Assembly (NCBI GenBank): GCA_964036665.1
Contig: OZ038530.1
Span: 16,390,001 to 16,454,000, forward strand
Direction of reading: 5' to 3'
DNA from: Gordius sp. MW1
Lineage: Eukaryota; Nematomorpha; Gordioida; Gordea; Gordiidae
Length of the DNA: 64,000 nucleotides
Numbering within the stretch: position 1 is the stretch's first letter; every line of letters starts with the position of its first letter. The translations under genes and the position numbers were made by a program. The notes under the pieces were generated by a model that did no database searches, was not told the origin of the DNA, and saw nothing but the letters and a program-made list of their open reading frames with translations. Shown piece by piece: positions 10,837-22,105 of this stretch.

Positions 10837-11290
10837 GCACTATATAATATAAAAATGAGAATTGCATATATTTCTAGGTTCTTATTTAATTTTATTAATA
10901 AAGCTAACCTTATTAAAAATGTATAGATCATTTTAGTAAATTTTAACACAGATGGAAGAGTTTTTGCACTATATAATTAAATGAGAATTGTATATATGTC
11001 TAGGTTCTTATTTAACTTTATTGATAAAGCTGACCTTATTAAAAATGTATAGATCATTTTAGTAAATTTTAACACAGATGGAAGAGTTTTTGCACTATAT
11101 AATATAAAAATGAGAATTGTATATATGTCTAGGTTTTTAACTTTATTGATAAAGCTGACCTTATTAAAAATGTATAGATCATTTTAGTAAATTTTAACAC
11201 AGATGGAAGAGCTTTTGCACTATATAATATAAAAATAAGAATTGTATATATGTCTAGGTTCTTATATAACTTTATTGATAAATCTGACCT
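10837..11290. repeat. Tandem repeat, about 126-bp unit, 3.5 copies
   Basis: Copies start with cactatataat at about 10837, 10965, 11093 and 11218, each continuing with tatgtctaggttctta, then gacacagatgg-like text (aacacagatggaagag). The copies differ by small indels. Confidence 0.85.
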
Positions 11291-11827
11291 TTAATAAATA
11301 CAATAATAAATTGATAAAAGACTGTAATAACTAATTTAGTATAAAATGCATCTTTTTTAACCATAAATTATAATATCAAAATGTACACATCATTTTTATA
11401 AATTTGGGAATTTTAACACAGGTGGAAGTGTTTTTTGCACTTCAATAGGTTTGCTTTTCTGCTTAAAGATTAAACCTAATAAAAGTGTATAATATAATTA
11501 ATATATATTAATTTAATAATGTCCTTTTTCAATCTACCATTGCCTTTCCTAAACTTTGGAGGCAATTTAATAGACTCAAAGTTTAAATTTAATTACTTTT
11601 TAGAAAAGGCTGTTGAGAATCACTAACATCATAATTATTAGTAACTATGTTGGATTGCCTACATCTTAATTATGAAATTAACAATAAAACTTAAATTACT
11701 TGCAGCCATTTTGAAAATGTCAGGGACTCTACGTTCTAACATATTACTTTGAAATGTTCAATACCGATGAAATACATATCAAATAACTTATCATCCATCT
11801 CACATGCTATGGAATTTAATTCTGAAG

Positions 11828-12133
11828 TTATGGTCTGGAATTTTTTTGATTTTTGGACAATGATCTTTCAATTGTAGGCACATTGTCAATTTGAATGATA
11901 ACCTCATTTTCAGAATCCACATTTATTGGCCCAGATTTTACCCATCTCTCTGGGCATAATTTAGTGTCAAAGTATTCAATGTTGTTAAATTTCCTTGCCT
12001 TAAAGAGGTGACAACAAGGCAACAATATGCTGCTTTGAAATTCTGTGATATTAAATTGCTCCCCATTAACTAGAAAACTATTATCTGAAATGTGTGAGAA
12101 ATCCCAACATTTTGATAAGTTGATTTGTTCCAA
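11828..12133 (-). CDS. Uncharacterised protein fragment inside the transposon
   Basis: A 101-residue frame begins at an ATG and reads towards the element interior. It contains FNNIEYFDTKLCPERWVKSG, then a hydrophilic C-terminus, with three cysteines and no membrane span. Composition is less AT-skewed than the surroundings, so it probably derives from a real exon carried or encoded by the element. I do not recognise the family. It could be a transposase exon or captured host sequence. Confidence 0.4.
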   Translation of the reverse strand: MEQINLSKCWDFSHISDNSFLVNGEQFNITEFQSSILLPCCHLFKARKFNNIEYFDTKLCPERWVKSGPINVDSENEVIIQIDNVPTIERSLSKNQKNSRP

Positions 12134-12354
12134 ACAATTTTAAAAGCATATTTGATTAGCTTTTCCCTAAATTTGTATTCACTTGAGTTTACAGAAAATA
12201 AGACAGCCTCTTAAATTGCGCTATTTAATTGTAAACAACGACATCATAATACCGATCATTTGTTGATCGGAAAATGGTAATTATAAGAAACGCATTTTTC
12301 AAAAGGTTGCGCTTACTAAAATAAATGGTATGTGTAGCCATCGCCACTATAAAA

Positions 12355-12844
12355 TGTGCCTCTCAAGATGGCGGAAAAAGGGTACACATTTTGTGCGTTG
12401 ATAAGCAGTCTATCTAGTCTATGATTATCGCCTTCTCTCCTATTAACTAACCCTATGAGATTGTAGAAATTTATCAACGAAATATGTAAAAAGAGTAGAT
12501 GTTTAGTATCAATAAAAATAAAGAGGATTAGTAGTTCTGCTAAACATTTGAACTATATAAAGTGATGAAAAAATGTAATTAAAATACATTTAAAGATCGA
12601 AGTATACACGATAAATATTTAAAAAATAAATTGAGGTTAATAACTATCCAAATCGTTGCTAGGGTTCAAGAAGCGATATTTTAATATTCATAACGTTACG
12701 AGCGGCTAAGAAGTGAAATTGAACGTATTGAAATTGTACGCTAAAAGACCATTAGTATTCGCCAACTTCATAATGCAAATCTATTAAAATCCCTATATTT
12801 TGTAAATATATCCTCTAGATCATGATCATTCATAAAGTGAGGAG
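12355..12844. other. AT-rich stretch, no gene seen
   Basis: At 12365-12430 aagatggcgg and gcagtctatctagtctatg resemble the right terminus of the small element at 13077-13532. Otherwise there is nothing recognisable. Confidence 0.4.
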
Positions 12845-14423
12845 TAGTGTTTCGATCTCGTCTCGGTCTCGAAAACAAAATCTCGTCTCGTCTCGGGAGC
12901 GATTAAGAAAATCTCGTCTCGTCTCGGTCTAGAAATATCTCGGTCCCGTCTCGACTTTAAAAAAAAATATATTCGGAATAAAAATTTCTCCTGTTTTATT
13001 AAAATTATAAATAAGTGTTCAAAAATCCAAATGGCAAATTTTTTATTTTTCGAAAAACTTTAATACCTTTGACTAATAGACTGCTCATCCACTTTTAAAA
13101 AGTGTTCCAAATTTTGGCATCCATTTTGAAAAGTGAATTGCATGGTTAGGTTTATGTTTATAATGGTTTCGGTTATGCCTTATATATTTTTTTTGATATA
13201 AAAATGTAAATCATTTTGAGTTTTATCAACATGAGCTTTTAAAAATTAAAATATTGGTATGAATATTAATAATTATTTATAAATAATATTAACTTTTATA
13301 GCGCCATCTACACTTAAACTTATTTTCTAACATGAATTTTGGCCAATTTATATGGTTTGATGAATTTTTAAAATCGCTATAATGATTAAAATGGGTTGTT
13401 TTATATTATAAAATCAATGATTATTGACCAATACTATCCATCGCTATACAAATTCTACGTCACTTTTCAAAATGGCGGTCGTTTTTGCAACACTTTTGAT
13501 GCGTTAATATATAAGAGATGAGCAGTCTATTTAGTCTATGTTTAATACACAAACTTTTTAAAGATTTAGCGGGACACGACATCTCATTGACAATATAAAG
13601 ATATGAATTAACTCATAAAGATAACATTTTCTAAAAAAAGTGCAGACTAAAAAAACTATAAATATATTTGAAATATAAAAAATTAAATTTTATTGTTCTA
13701 GCAAATTATAATATTTGTATTAAATTCACTGTGTCTGTCAACTATAAATGGACTTCGAAAATTATAAGTTCGCTTTTAGTTGATTTAGTTGCATAAATGA
13801 GCAAAATGAGACCCTTTATTAACCTTTGCTAATGCTTCAAAGTAGACCTTAACATATTTAAGGCAAATGTTTAAGTCCATTACTATACCATCATTAATTA
13901 TAGCCCATAGTGTTTATTGCATGTTTACTATAGCGCTATAAACCACAAAGTGCGAGTGACATTTAATGATGTTATTATTTTACAGAATTGATAACTAGTT
14001 GCACAAATTAAAACGTTGTAAAAACAACAATGAAAGCAGCATTATTATAGAATTAAGAACATAAGGTTTAAACTTTAAATTAATGAGTACGTATTTAAAT
14101 GTATGACAAAAATCAACCATACTTAGGTAAATGATTGCCAAATTTTAATTTTTTTGCAAAAATATATAATATTAACTACACTTGGGATTTTTTTTAATAT
14201 CAAATATATTCCATACATATTGATTTACACTTAATACCTTAAATGTAAATTAAAATACACAATAATTTACTAAAATCTAACGATCAATAAAAACTCGAGA
14301 TCTCGCCGAGAAAATCTCGTATCGTCTCGTCTCGACCTCAAAATTCTCGTCTCGATCTCGACTCCATTTTTCAAATTCCTCGTCTCGAAGACCGAGATTT
14401 TTCTCGGTTTTTCCGCATCACTA
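12845..14423. mobile_element. Non-autonomous hAT element (CTCGTCTCG-end family), copy 1
   Basis: It is flanked by a perfect 8-bp duplication GTGAGGAG (12837-12844 and 14424-14431). The termini are TAGTGTTTCG and CGCATCACTA. The first 120 bp and last 140 bp are runs of tctcgtctcggtctcg variants, while the interior is AT-rich without any transposase frame. A second copy of the family spans 30418-35372. Confidence 0.85.
13077..13535. mobile_element. Small inverted-repeat element nested in the hAT
   Basis: The left end taatagactgctcatccac is mirrored by gatgagcagtctatttagtc on the right. Subterminal ttttgaaaagtga on the left is mirrored by tcacttttcaaaatgg on the right. There is no coding content and the exact borders are unclear. 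Confidence 0.55.
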
Positions 14424-14431
14424 GTGAGGAG

Positions 14432-15529
14432 TGCGTTTACGAAAATAAATAATAGGCTTTTTAAAAGTTGTTAAAATTTAAAGTCTTTTTAATGTAAGAA
14501 TACAAAAACACTTGAAAATGTATTTACCTAAAGAAAATCATTTAATCCAAGCGAAAAGATATTACTATTAGTACCAATTATTTTGATCATACCTTAGGTA
14601 AATTAATAATACAGATACACATCAACTATCAAGGTGCCTATCAGAGGTCAGATTTGTTTAAGTATTTCTGCCCGATCCGATTTTATAATTTAGTTTTCCA
14701 CATAGGCCCACTTGAACTTGTTAAGTGTCCGACCGGTCATACCCAAATCATTAGGGCTACCCGATCCGAATAGTATATTTTTTTTGTTAGATCTTAATTT
14801 ATGAAATCCCAAATTATTTTAGCCACTATTAAGAAATAGGAATCACATTAAGAGCTGAGACGCCCGTGGCCCAAGCATTTTTACAATACTATAAGGAATA
14901 TATGGCTTTCCTTCTTTTTCAAGTAGTAAGAAATCTTTTCTTAGCTCAAACCGAATCTTAAAGTATTGAAAATATATGTCTAGGGCACATGCGGACAATT
15001 AAAAGGCTTATAAACATATCAATACTTCGTAGTCAAATATTTGAACTTAAGGGGCAGGTAGGTGTAAAGATTTTAAAAAATGGCTTAAGTGATGAGAGTG
15101 GCAAAATGACGATTTTTTAAAATTCTAGCAGTAATTTCGCTATATTTTAACATATTTAAAATTTCCATTTTCTTATATAGGAAAAATGGTTAATATCTAT
15201 TTACAATTGAATAAAAAATTGAAATTGATAAAATACTACACGAAAACAAAATGAAATTCTATATAAAAAAGTTTCATTAAGCCCAAATTGCTTGACACTC
15301 GTTAGGTGCCCGCCCGGGGCCTCCGAAAAACCAAATTAAACAGTTTGCCATATCGTACATCGGATGACTTCATTAAATATAAACATAGATCAGTGATTAT
15401 TTTTAATTACTAAATATTAAAAATGAAGCTTTATTATTTATAGCGATAATTATGTGGATGTTCTACTAAATTTAATAAGTAAAGCCTTAAATTTTCTTCC
15501 CATAAACATCGGTTTAGCCAAACATAAAT
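14432..15529. other. Intergenic, nothing recognised
   Basis: The stretch is AT-rich with a slightly GC-richer part at 14640-14770 (gatccgattt / cccgatccga) that may be an eroded transposon end. No coding pattern is seen. Confidence 0.4.
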
Positions 15530-15537
15530 TTTGATAC

Positions 15538-16510
15538 CATGGGTGTAGTCAGGATTGGATTTAGAGGAGGTGGGAGCAATTTTGATTTAGGGAGAGGCAA
15601 AATGATAATTTTTTGAAATTTTATATAATTATATTTATAAAGAATTTTTTGATTTAAAGGGGGGGGGCAGCCGCCCCTTCCTGATTTTATGTATTGAACA
15701 GGGGATGTGAGAAGGGCATCACTTTTACATATCGCACCACTTTTATGTCTTAACTTATCGGGCGGGGTCTCTAAAGCAGGGGATGGTCAATTTTGTATTT
15801 TGAGACTGGGAATCTTGGGGAGGATAGGACTTAATTTGGCTTGACCTTTAGCTCATTTTCCTCTTGAAGTTATACTTTCAAAAATACTTTTATTTGTTCC
15901 AAATATGATACGACTCTCTCTTTACAAGCTCACGTGAATATATGATATGACTGGTACTTTTACAGATAGGGGGAAGGTTTGGGAAAATATTAGGACGTCA
16001 CCAGCTTTCTACGTGCAAGGGTTAATTATTCTGTGTTCCGGACAAATGATTCTTAAGACGTTCTGGGGAAAAAAAGTTATGGAGAAACTTCTGGGAAAAA
16101 ACGTTCTGATTTTCATTAATTACCGCGGGCTTTTATATGCTACAATTTTCTGGATCGGTTTCAATCTTTGAACTTCTTTTCATTCCCTTAACCTACTTTT
16201 CCGTGCCAAGTTTTAATTTACGGCCCTTCAATTTCAAGGATTTCGGAATTTTCTGATGACAATTTTAGTTCTCTGCTACGTTTCTCGGATCCACTTTTTA
16301 TTTATAGCCTGTCAATTCCAAGCATTCGGTACATCATTTTTTTATTCCCCTGCAAACTCCTTATTTATTGCCTGTCAAATTTAAGACTTGATTTTCGGTA
16401 ACCTTCTTACGTCCTTAGTCCAATTATTGATCTTGAGCCCGCTGTTTCCGCCTATCCGCGCGCATCGTCATGCGATACATGACACCTCCTACACCCTGGC
16501 TACGCCCATG
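15538..16510. mobile_element. hAT element (CATGGGCGTAGCC family), 973 bp
   Basis: The left end is catgggtgtagtcagg and the right end is cctggctacgcccatg. The perfect 8-bp target duplication TTTGATAC lies at 15530-15537 and 16511-16518. It is the longest member of a family with several short copies in the window. The interior is more GC-balanced but has no convincing transposase; a 74-codon frame at 15947 is not recognisable. Confidence 0.9.
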
Positions 16511-16836
16511 TTTGATACTAATATTAAAATGTCAAAAAATGTATAGCGTTTAGTTTGTTAATTTACAAAAACAAATTGGCAGCCTGCACCCTTACTTAAT
16601 TATAATTATGAATTGTTCACTAGTTTATGGTATTATAAATCTATTACCGATACTAATTTTGTTCTTCCTTCCACCCCTCTTTCTTATTGCAATTGTATAA
16701 AGCTATGCTTTAATGAAAATATTTTAAATGTTAATTTAGGCTTAGGCAGGGGAAAAATGTAATTAATAATACTAGTTTTGCTACCCCCTTTAACTGAAAA
16801 AGTAAAAAAGTTCATGGAATTTACCATTATTTACAT

Positions 16837-17591
16837 CAGGGGTCGGCAACCTGTTTGTCTTTAAGGGCGCAATACTAAATTTGAAAATCACCGAGGGCGC
16901 ATATTTTACAGATAATCAACAGGTATAAAAAGGCATTAAAAAACAGATTTTTATAACTTTATTTTGTTGGTGTCATACATAATGATACATATAATTCAGT
17001 GTGAAACTTGGGTGTCCATATTTCCAGCTAATTTCTTATAATTGGGGATATATTTAAGGTTCCCGGTCCTTAAACAATTATCTAAATGTGAGTCAGCAGT
17101 GGTTTAGTAAAAAAAACTTTGCTGGTTAGTTCTTAAAGATTTTAAAGAAATAATTATTTTTCTACTAATTTCAGAGTTCATTGGATAGTCACTATCAAAA
17201 TTTGTATGCACGGTCTTAAAATGTCGTTCAATATTACTTTTCTTGGGAATCGCAACACTATTATTACACAACAAACAAATAAACTTCCCTTTGTAATCAA
17301 CGAAACAATATAGAAGATGTTCCCCCATTCATCGTAAAAATAAAATGTTCTTTTTCATTTACATTTATCCATGAAGGGTTTTGAAAGAAAAGAATTATTT
17401 CGGATTATACTTGGTAGTTTTAAATGCACGGTCTACGGGTGGTCTATTCGAAATACGATCACACACTAACAAAAAATACGTGCGTGTTGTTAGATACGCT
17501 CATATCATACATTTACATTAGTCCAGCGAGGGCGCATTAAAAATCGATCGGGGCGCCATGGCGCCCGCGGGCGCCGCGTTGCCTACTCCTG
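16837..17591 (-). mobile_element. hAT element (CAGGGGTCGGCAACC family) with a transposase exon
   Basis: The termini are CAGGGGTCGGCAACC and the diverged mirror gttgcctactcctg. The target duplication ATTTACAT is perfect (16829-16836 and 17592-17599). The subterminal regions are rich in GGGCGC. A transposase N-terminal fragment lies inside on the minus strand, but the catalytic core is absent, so it is a deletion derivative. Confidence 0.9.
17104..17328 (-). pseudogene. hAT transposase N-terminal zinc-finger fragment
   Basis: The 74-residue frame contains KFICLLCNNSVAIPKKSNIE then RHFKTVH. This is a C-x2-C...H-x4-H BED-like finger followed by a YPMNSEIS segment. The order matches the N-terminus of vertebrate and invertebrate hAT transposases of the GTF2IRD2/SCAND3/ZBED type, where the finger binds the transposon ends. 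It stops before the RNase-H-like core, so it is a leftover exon. Confidence 0.7.
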
Positions 17592-17599
17592 ATTTACAT

Positions 17600-18463
17600 T
17601 ATATTAGCTTATGGATTAGGGGAGGGAGGCAGACTAAATATCTAATGTGATTTTGCAGTAGGGGGTAATTTTATTTTCGATATAAATTAAAACCTTATTA
17701 AGACAGAACAAATAAGTTCTTTTATGTTATGTTCGATTTGATCACTCGGGATACATCCTAAATAAAGGCAACATTTATTGTTGCTATTTTGAACTAACAT
17801 CTTTAAGACATAACGTCTAGAAAAAAGCTGAGAATATCTGTGTTCACAACATAAAAATCAATCAAAAATTGCTCACCATTTCCCGATTGACTTCACAAGA
17901 CCAATTTCTGTTGATTAGTATATAAATCACTGCTATTTGTTAGACTGAATACCTTAAATCCTTTAAAATTAGCGAACCTATTCTTAAAACCAGCAATTTA
18001 TAGCCTTATCAGCAATTATGTGTTGAAGAACAAATCAAGGCATATTTAAAAATCGACTCTAAGGTGATATTTTAAATTGCCTAAGGAAAAAAACTTGGCC
18101 CTGCTATTTACTTTAATTTAAAAAAGGCATGCTGTTATAAAAAATCCAAGTCTATAACAGTCGAAATTAAACCAAGACTTTTACTCATTTATGCTAAGCA
18201 TATTAAACACTTAGTGGATTGAGATTTACTAATTATTTAACATTCTTATTCTGTTATAATTTTGGAATATAATATTTAAAATTGTAAACTAGTTATGAGA
18301 TAATTTAACAAAGGCGGTGTTGCAATTGCATACAGAATTTTCTCATCATCGCTTAAAAAGTTTACTATTTATTGCTTCAAATTTAAATATAAATTAGGAA
18401 GTGTCATATAATATAGTAATTTGTAAATGATTGAAAAAGAAAAAAATATTTAAGTATTTAAAT
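17600..18463. other. Intergenic, nothing recognised
   Basis: The DNA is AT-rich with no coding pattern or repeat that I can name. Confidence 0.4.
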
Positions 18464-19536
18464 TAGAGGTGGGCGCGGGACGTGAAATTACGCGTGAACG
18501 GCGTGAATGTGAAGAAATTTTAAATTATTAGGCGTGACTGGGCGTGACGGGCCTTTCCAAAATTCCCCGTGCTAGAGTGGCGTGAACACAAATTTCCATA
18601 AATCACGGAAATTTTAATTTTTTAAATTGTTTTTTATTAATATAAATTTGCAGATTTATAATTTTAATAAATATATATATTATTTATTATTTAATTTAGT
18701 TTTTTTTAAAAAAAGATTAGTTTTTGAAAACAAAAAATCTTTCGCATTTTATAAACAACACCGAGTGAACCTATTTTTACTTTTGCTGGCTTTTTCTTTT
18801 AAAATTTATATGTTCAAATTCAAATCAAATTTATCAAAAAGCTTATTTACATGTATATAGTGATCTTCTTTCAAGTATTTTATTATTATATATATTATTT
18901 TACAATGAAAATGTAATTCTTCGCATTAATTATAAATTTTAGTATTTACAAATGTCATTGAAAGTTTTAACTTCTTATTATTTGTAATAAATGCTTTAAT
19001 GTAATGTATGAGTAGTGAAGGAGTATAATTTATAATATTATATTAATATATAATAATTATTTCTTTATTAACAATTAAACTCAAAGATCTAGAGTACTAT
19101 TAGACCCAACAAAATACAACAACCAATGAAAAATAATAAATCAATGGAAATATGGTAATACATAAATTTAAATATGTTTTATTTGCTTGTTGGAGGAAAG
19201 GCGTACTCAATTAAAATCAAAAAACATGGATATTATTCTTTTTTTAAATAAAAATTTCGATTTATAAATTGTATTTATTTTTTGTTATGGAATTATAGAA
19301 ATAAATAGAATAAATTCAAAAAAGTGTATAATTATATATAGGTTACCAATTTTGAAAAATTTAAAAACATCGTGAATTTTCGGGCGTGACGTGCGTGAAC
19401 AAAATATTACCTTTCGTGAGCGGGCGGGTCGGGTCAAAAAAATTTCAGCGGTAAGCGTGAGTGGGCGTGGTTTTTTTTTAATACCACCGTGAGTGGGCGG
19501 GCCATGAATAAAAAATTAGGCCCGCGCCCACCTCTA
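18464..19536. mobile_element. hAT-like element with GGGCGTGA-iterated ends
   Basis: The left end tagaggtgggcgcggg mirrors the right end cccgcgcccacctcta exactly over 16 bp. Both subterminal zones repeat ggcgtgaac/gggcgtgac units and the middle is very AT-rich. The flanks (atttaaat and taaatatc) do not give a clear 8-bp duplication, so the superfamily is inferred from the end structure. The 77-codon frame inside is low-complexity and not a gene. Confidence 0.75.
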
Positions 19537-21233
19537 TAAATATCAAATTACATCAAATAAGCAATTCATAAAAGTAGAAAAATTTAAACTAGAACTATTT
19601 AAATGAATTTAATGCTTAACAAATTTTTCTTATTAGGAGTTTATTGGTATAAAATCCGTTGACAAAAATATTAGATAAATGCATAAAACATTTAAAACAA
19701 AATGCATCAAATAATAAAATTTAAATGAATTAATGCCCTTTAAATAAGTTTATATACATTTAACTTTCTTATATTTTAGAGCTAATAACTTTGATTTTCT
19801 CCAAAATAATTTAATAATAATAATAATTCCATGCCTTATCTACTCTGAAAATTTGATAGGTTCTTTAGTTTTGAATAGATATGGAAGTGTATTTTCTTGA
19901 GCGGAATAAGGTACATAATACTCCATTTGAAATAGTATCGCTAGTCATTTTTAAAAAGTAGCACAGCGCTGCAATTAAAAAATTTGAAAAAAACGTTGTT
20001 ATTTTTTAACTTACCAAATAAGTAAATTTTGAATTGAGCTAAGTGAATTATTTATATTATATTTCCGCTTTGTTATTTATTAACAAGCAATGAAAAAAGG
20101 CGGTCAAAACTTAACTTATTTTTAAAAGCTTCAAACAATAGCTTTATTATTTGGGGTTGGGGCCAGTCGCTATATACTTTTACCAATGGTATCATTTACA
20201 AAAATTAAAATTTTTCTTGTTAATACACCCGTTTCAATCTAAACTTTAATTGATTTGTACAAACTATATGCCATATAATATTATATAGCCGTAATCTTTT
20301 TCGGGCCCCGTGCAGGTCTGTAAGCAAAATTAAGCAAAATTACCCCCAAGCTTTTGCTTTAAAGGAAACAATATAACGTAGCGCCTACGAGCCGTGCATA
20401 GATAAAAGTAAGGCCCGCTGTGCCCGTAACAAAATCATATAAATTTTGTGTATTCTAAAGTATAAACAAAGGTGTGTTTTTAGGATGTTTTACATTAATT
20501 TGAAATTATTTAATATTCATTGAATTAAAAATAGAAAAATCATTTTTTGTTACTCATTCATTCATCATTATCTCAACGCGCATTTCAAATTGATTATTGT
20601 TAATTAAAGACTATTATAGACGTGGTCCATTCCAAATATACCCTCTTAAAATCAATAACCTTTAGAGTAGGCTAATTAAATATTTAGATGGGTATAATTC
20701 TTAACATAATAATTATTAACATCCTAACATAAAATATTGTTAATTTAATAAAAATATTACATATTAATAGATGCAAAATAAAAAATATTATGTAGGTTCC
20801 CGGACTTAGGCTTTGTAAAAATTATCGGGCCGGGTCTATCATTAATTAATGTAATGGCCTGGACTCGCCCAATGGTTTTTTAAACGACGGGAAGGGCTGA
20901 TTGACCTAAAGTAATCCTTTGCAGGTCTCTAATTTCGTGCTTATGTGTAAGTCGAAGGTAAACAAAAGATTCTAGATCTAAAATTTGGAAACGTAGTATT
21001 GATATGGACTTAAAAATGCACAAGTTCGAGTGAATTTTTAAGAAGAAATTACGTAAAGAAATAGATGATTATTAAGTTTGACAAATGGCTATGGAAATGT
21101 TTTAAAATTTTATTGACCCCTCCCCACTGCTGTAAAAATTAAGTTCGGCTTTTTCCCACAAGGGAAAAGTGCTAGCTACGCCACTGCTAAAGAATGGCTT
21201 AAAAGTGTCTATTCCTGTCGCTAATTAATAGGA
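19537..21233. other. Intergenic with two hAT-end remnants
   Basis: GC-rich terminal remnants of the TAGAGACCTGCACGGGC type are visible at about 20297-20322 (cccgtgcaggtctgt) and 20820-20932 (cgggccgggtct, then gcaggtctctaat). At 21170-21188 gctagctacgccactg looks like the end of another hAT. No gene is visible. Confidence 0.5.
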
Positions 21234-21241
21234 ATTTATTT

Positions 21242-21405
21242 TATGGGCGTAGCCAGCATTGGAGTTAGAGGGAGACAATAATGATTTTGGGGGACAAAAT
21301 GATTATTTTTAGAAATTTTAGCAATAATTTTATTAGATTCTAACATATTTTTGGATTTAGAAGGGGCATCCGCCCCTTTATGTCCCCTTCCCTTGGCTGC
21401 CTATG
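21242..21405. mobile_element. hAT MITE (CATGGGCGTAGCC family)
   Basis: The ends are tatgggcgtagcc and ggctgcctatg. The target duplication ATTTATTT is perfect (21234-21241 and 21406-21413). The 164-bp body is non-coding. Confidence 0.8.
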
Positions 21406-21773
21406 ATTTATTTATTTAATTTTTATTGGCTTACCTTTTAGTAAGACTGATTTTTAGAGGAGGTTTTAAAAATAAACAGTTAAAGCTAGTTTTAAAAAGA
21501 AATAGAGGTCCATGTTAATCATCAATTGTTTCAATTTAATAAAGTTTAATATATAAGGCAAAACCTGGTTTCAAAAACTATAATATTTGTGAATCTCTCG
21601 CAAATCTTAGTCACCTGCCGCACAAAACAATGGGATTAACTAAATTCTAGCAAGAGTGATTAGTAGCTTAAATTCCATTTAACAAGTTCATAGGCTATGT
21701 CACGTTTATATGACGTCCATGGCAAAACATATAGCTTCAACCGTTATCCTTTCCTATTTATCTAACCCCAAAC

Positions 21774-21925
21774 CATGGGCGTAGCCAGGGAGGGGGGGGG
21801 GGCGACATAAAAAAATTAAACCCTTAAAAATTAAAAAAAATTATGTTTTGCCCCCCCCCCCCCAATTGAACTGAGCTTAAGCAGTTTTGCCCCCCCCCCT
21901 AATTTAAAAACTGGCTACGCCCATG
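21774..21925. mobile_element. hAT MITE (CATGGGCGTAGCC family)
   Basis: The inverted ends are catgggcgtagccagg and ctggctacgcccatg. The target duplication CCCCAAAC is perfect (21766-21773 and 21926-21933). The interior has G- and C-homopolymer runs characteristic of this family. Confidence 0.9.
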
Positions 21926-22105
21926 CCCCAAACTATTATTAATAGACCAATTTTAAATTTTTTAGTCTGACCATAAGCATAAGGTGGGCAATAAAGAATT
22001 TTTTTCAAATTAAAAAATAAGTCAATGTGTCGGACGCAATCATATGTTTTATCTTTTTAAATTTTACAAAAATTTTTAAATAGGTTTAACCGATTTATTT
22101 AAGTT

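Larger units (their letters stand above)
10506..12345. mobile_element. DNA transposon with 9-bp target duplication (family 1 relative)
   Basis: The inverted ends start GGCCATGGCTACAC on the left, and the right end reads GGCGATGGCTACAC when reversed. The arms stay similar for about 100 bp (tttattttagt, then gcaaccttttgaaaaatgcg). The flanks carry a perfect 9-bp duplication ACTATAAAA (10497-10505 and 12346-12354), which points to a Mutator-like rather than a hAT element. The inner arm (gcgtttcttataattacc) resembles the arm of the 2421-4368 element. It holds a 126-bp tandem repeat and a minus-strand 101-residue frame. Confidence 0.75.

Noticed and set aside
18627-18860. 77-codon plus-strand frame
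   Set aside because: It is very AT-rich, dominated by F, L, K and N, and lies inside a non-autonomous hAT-like element.
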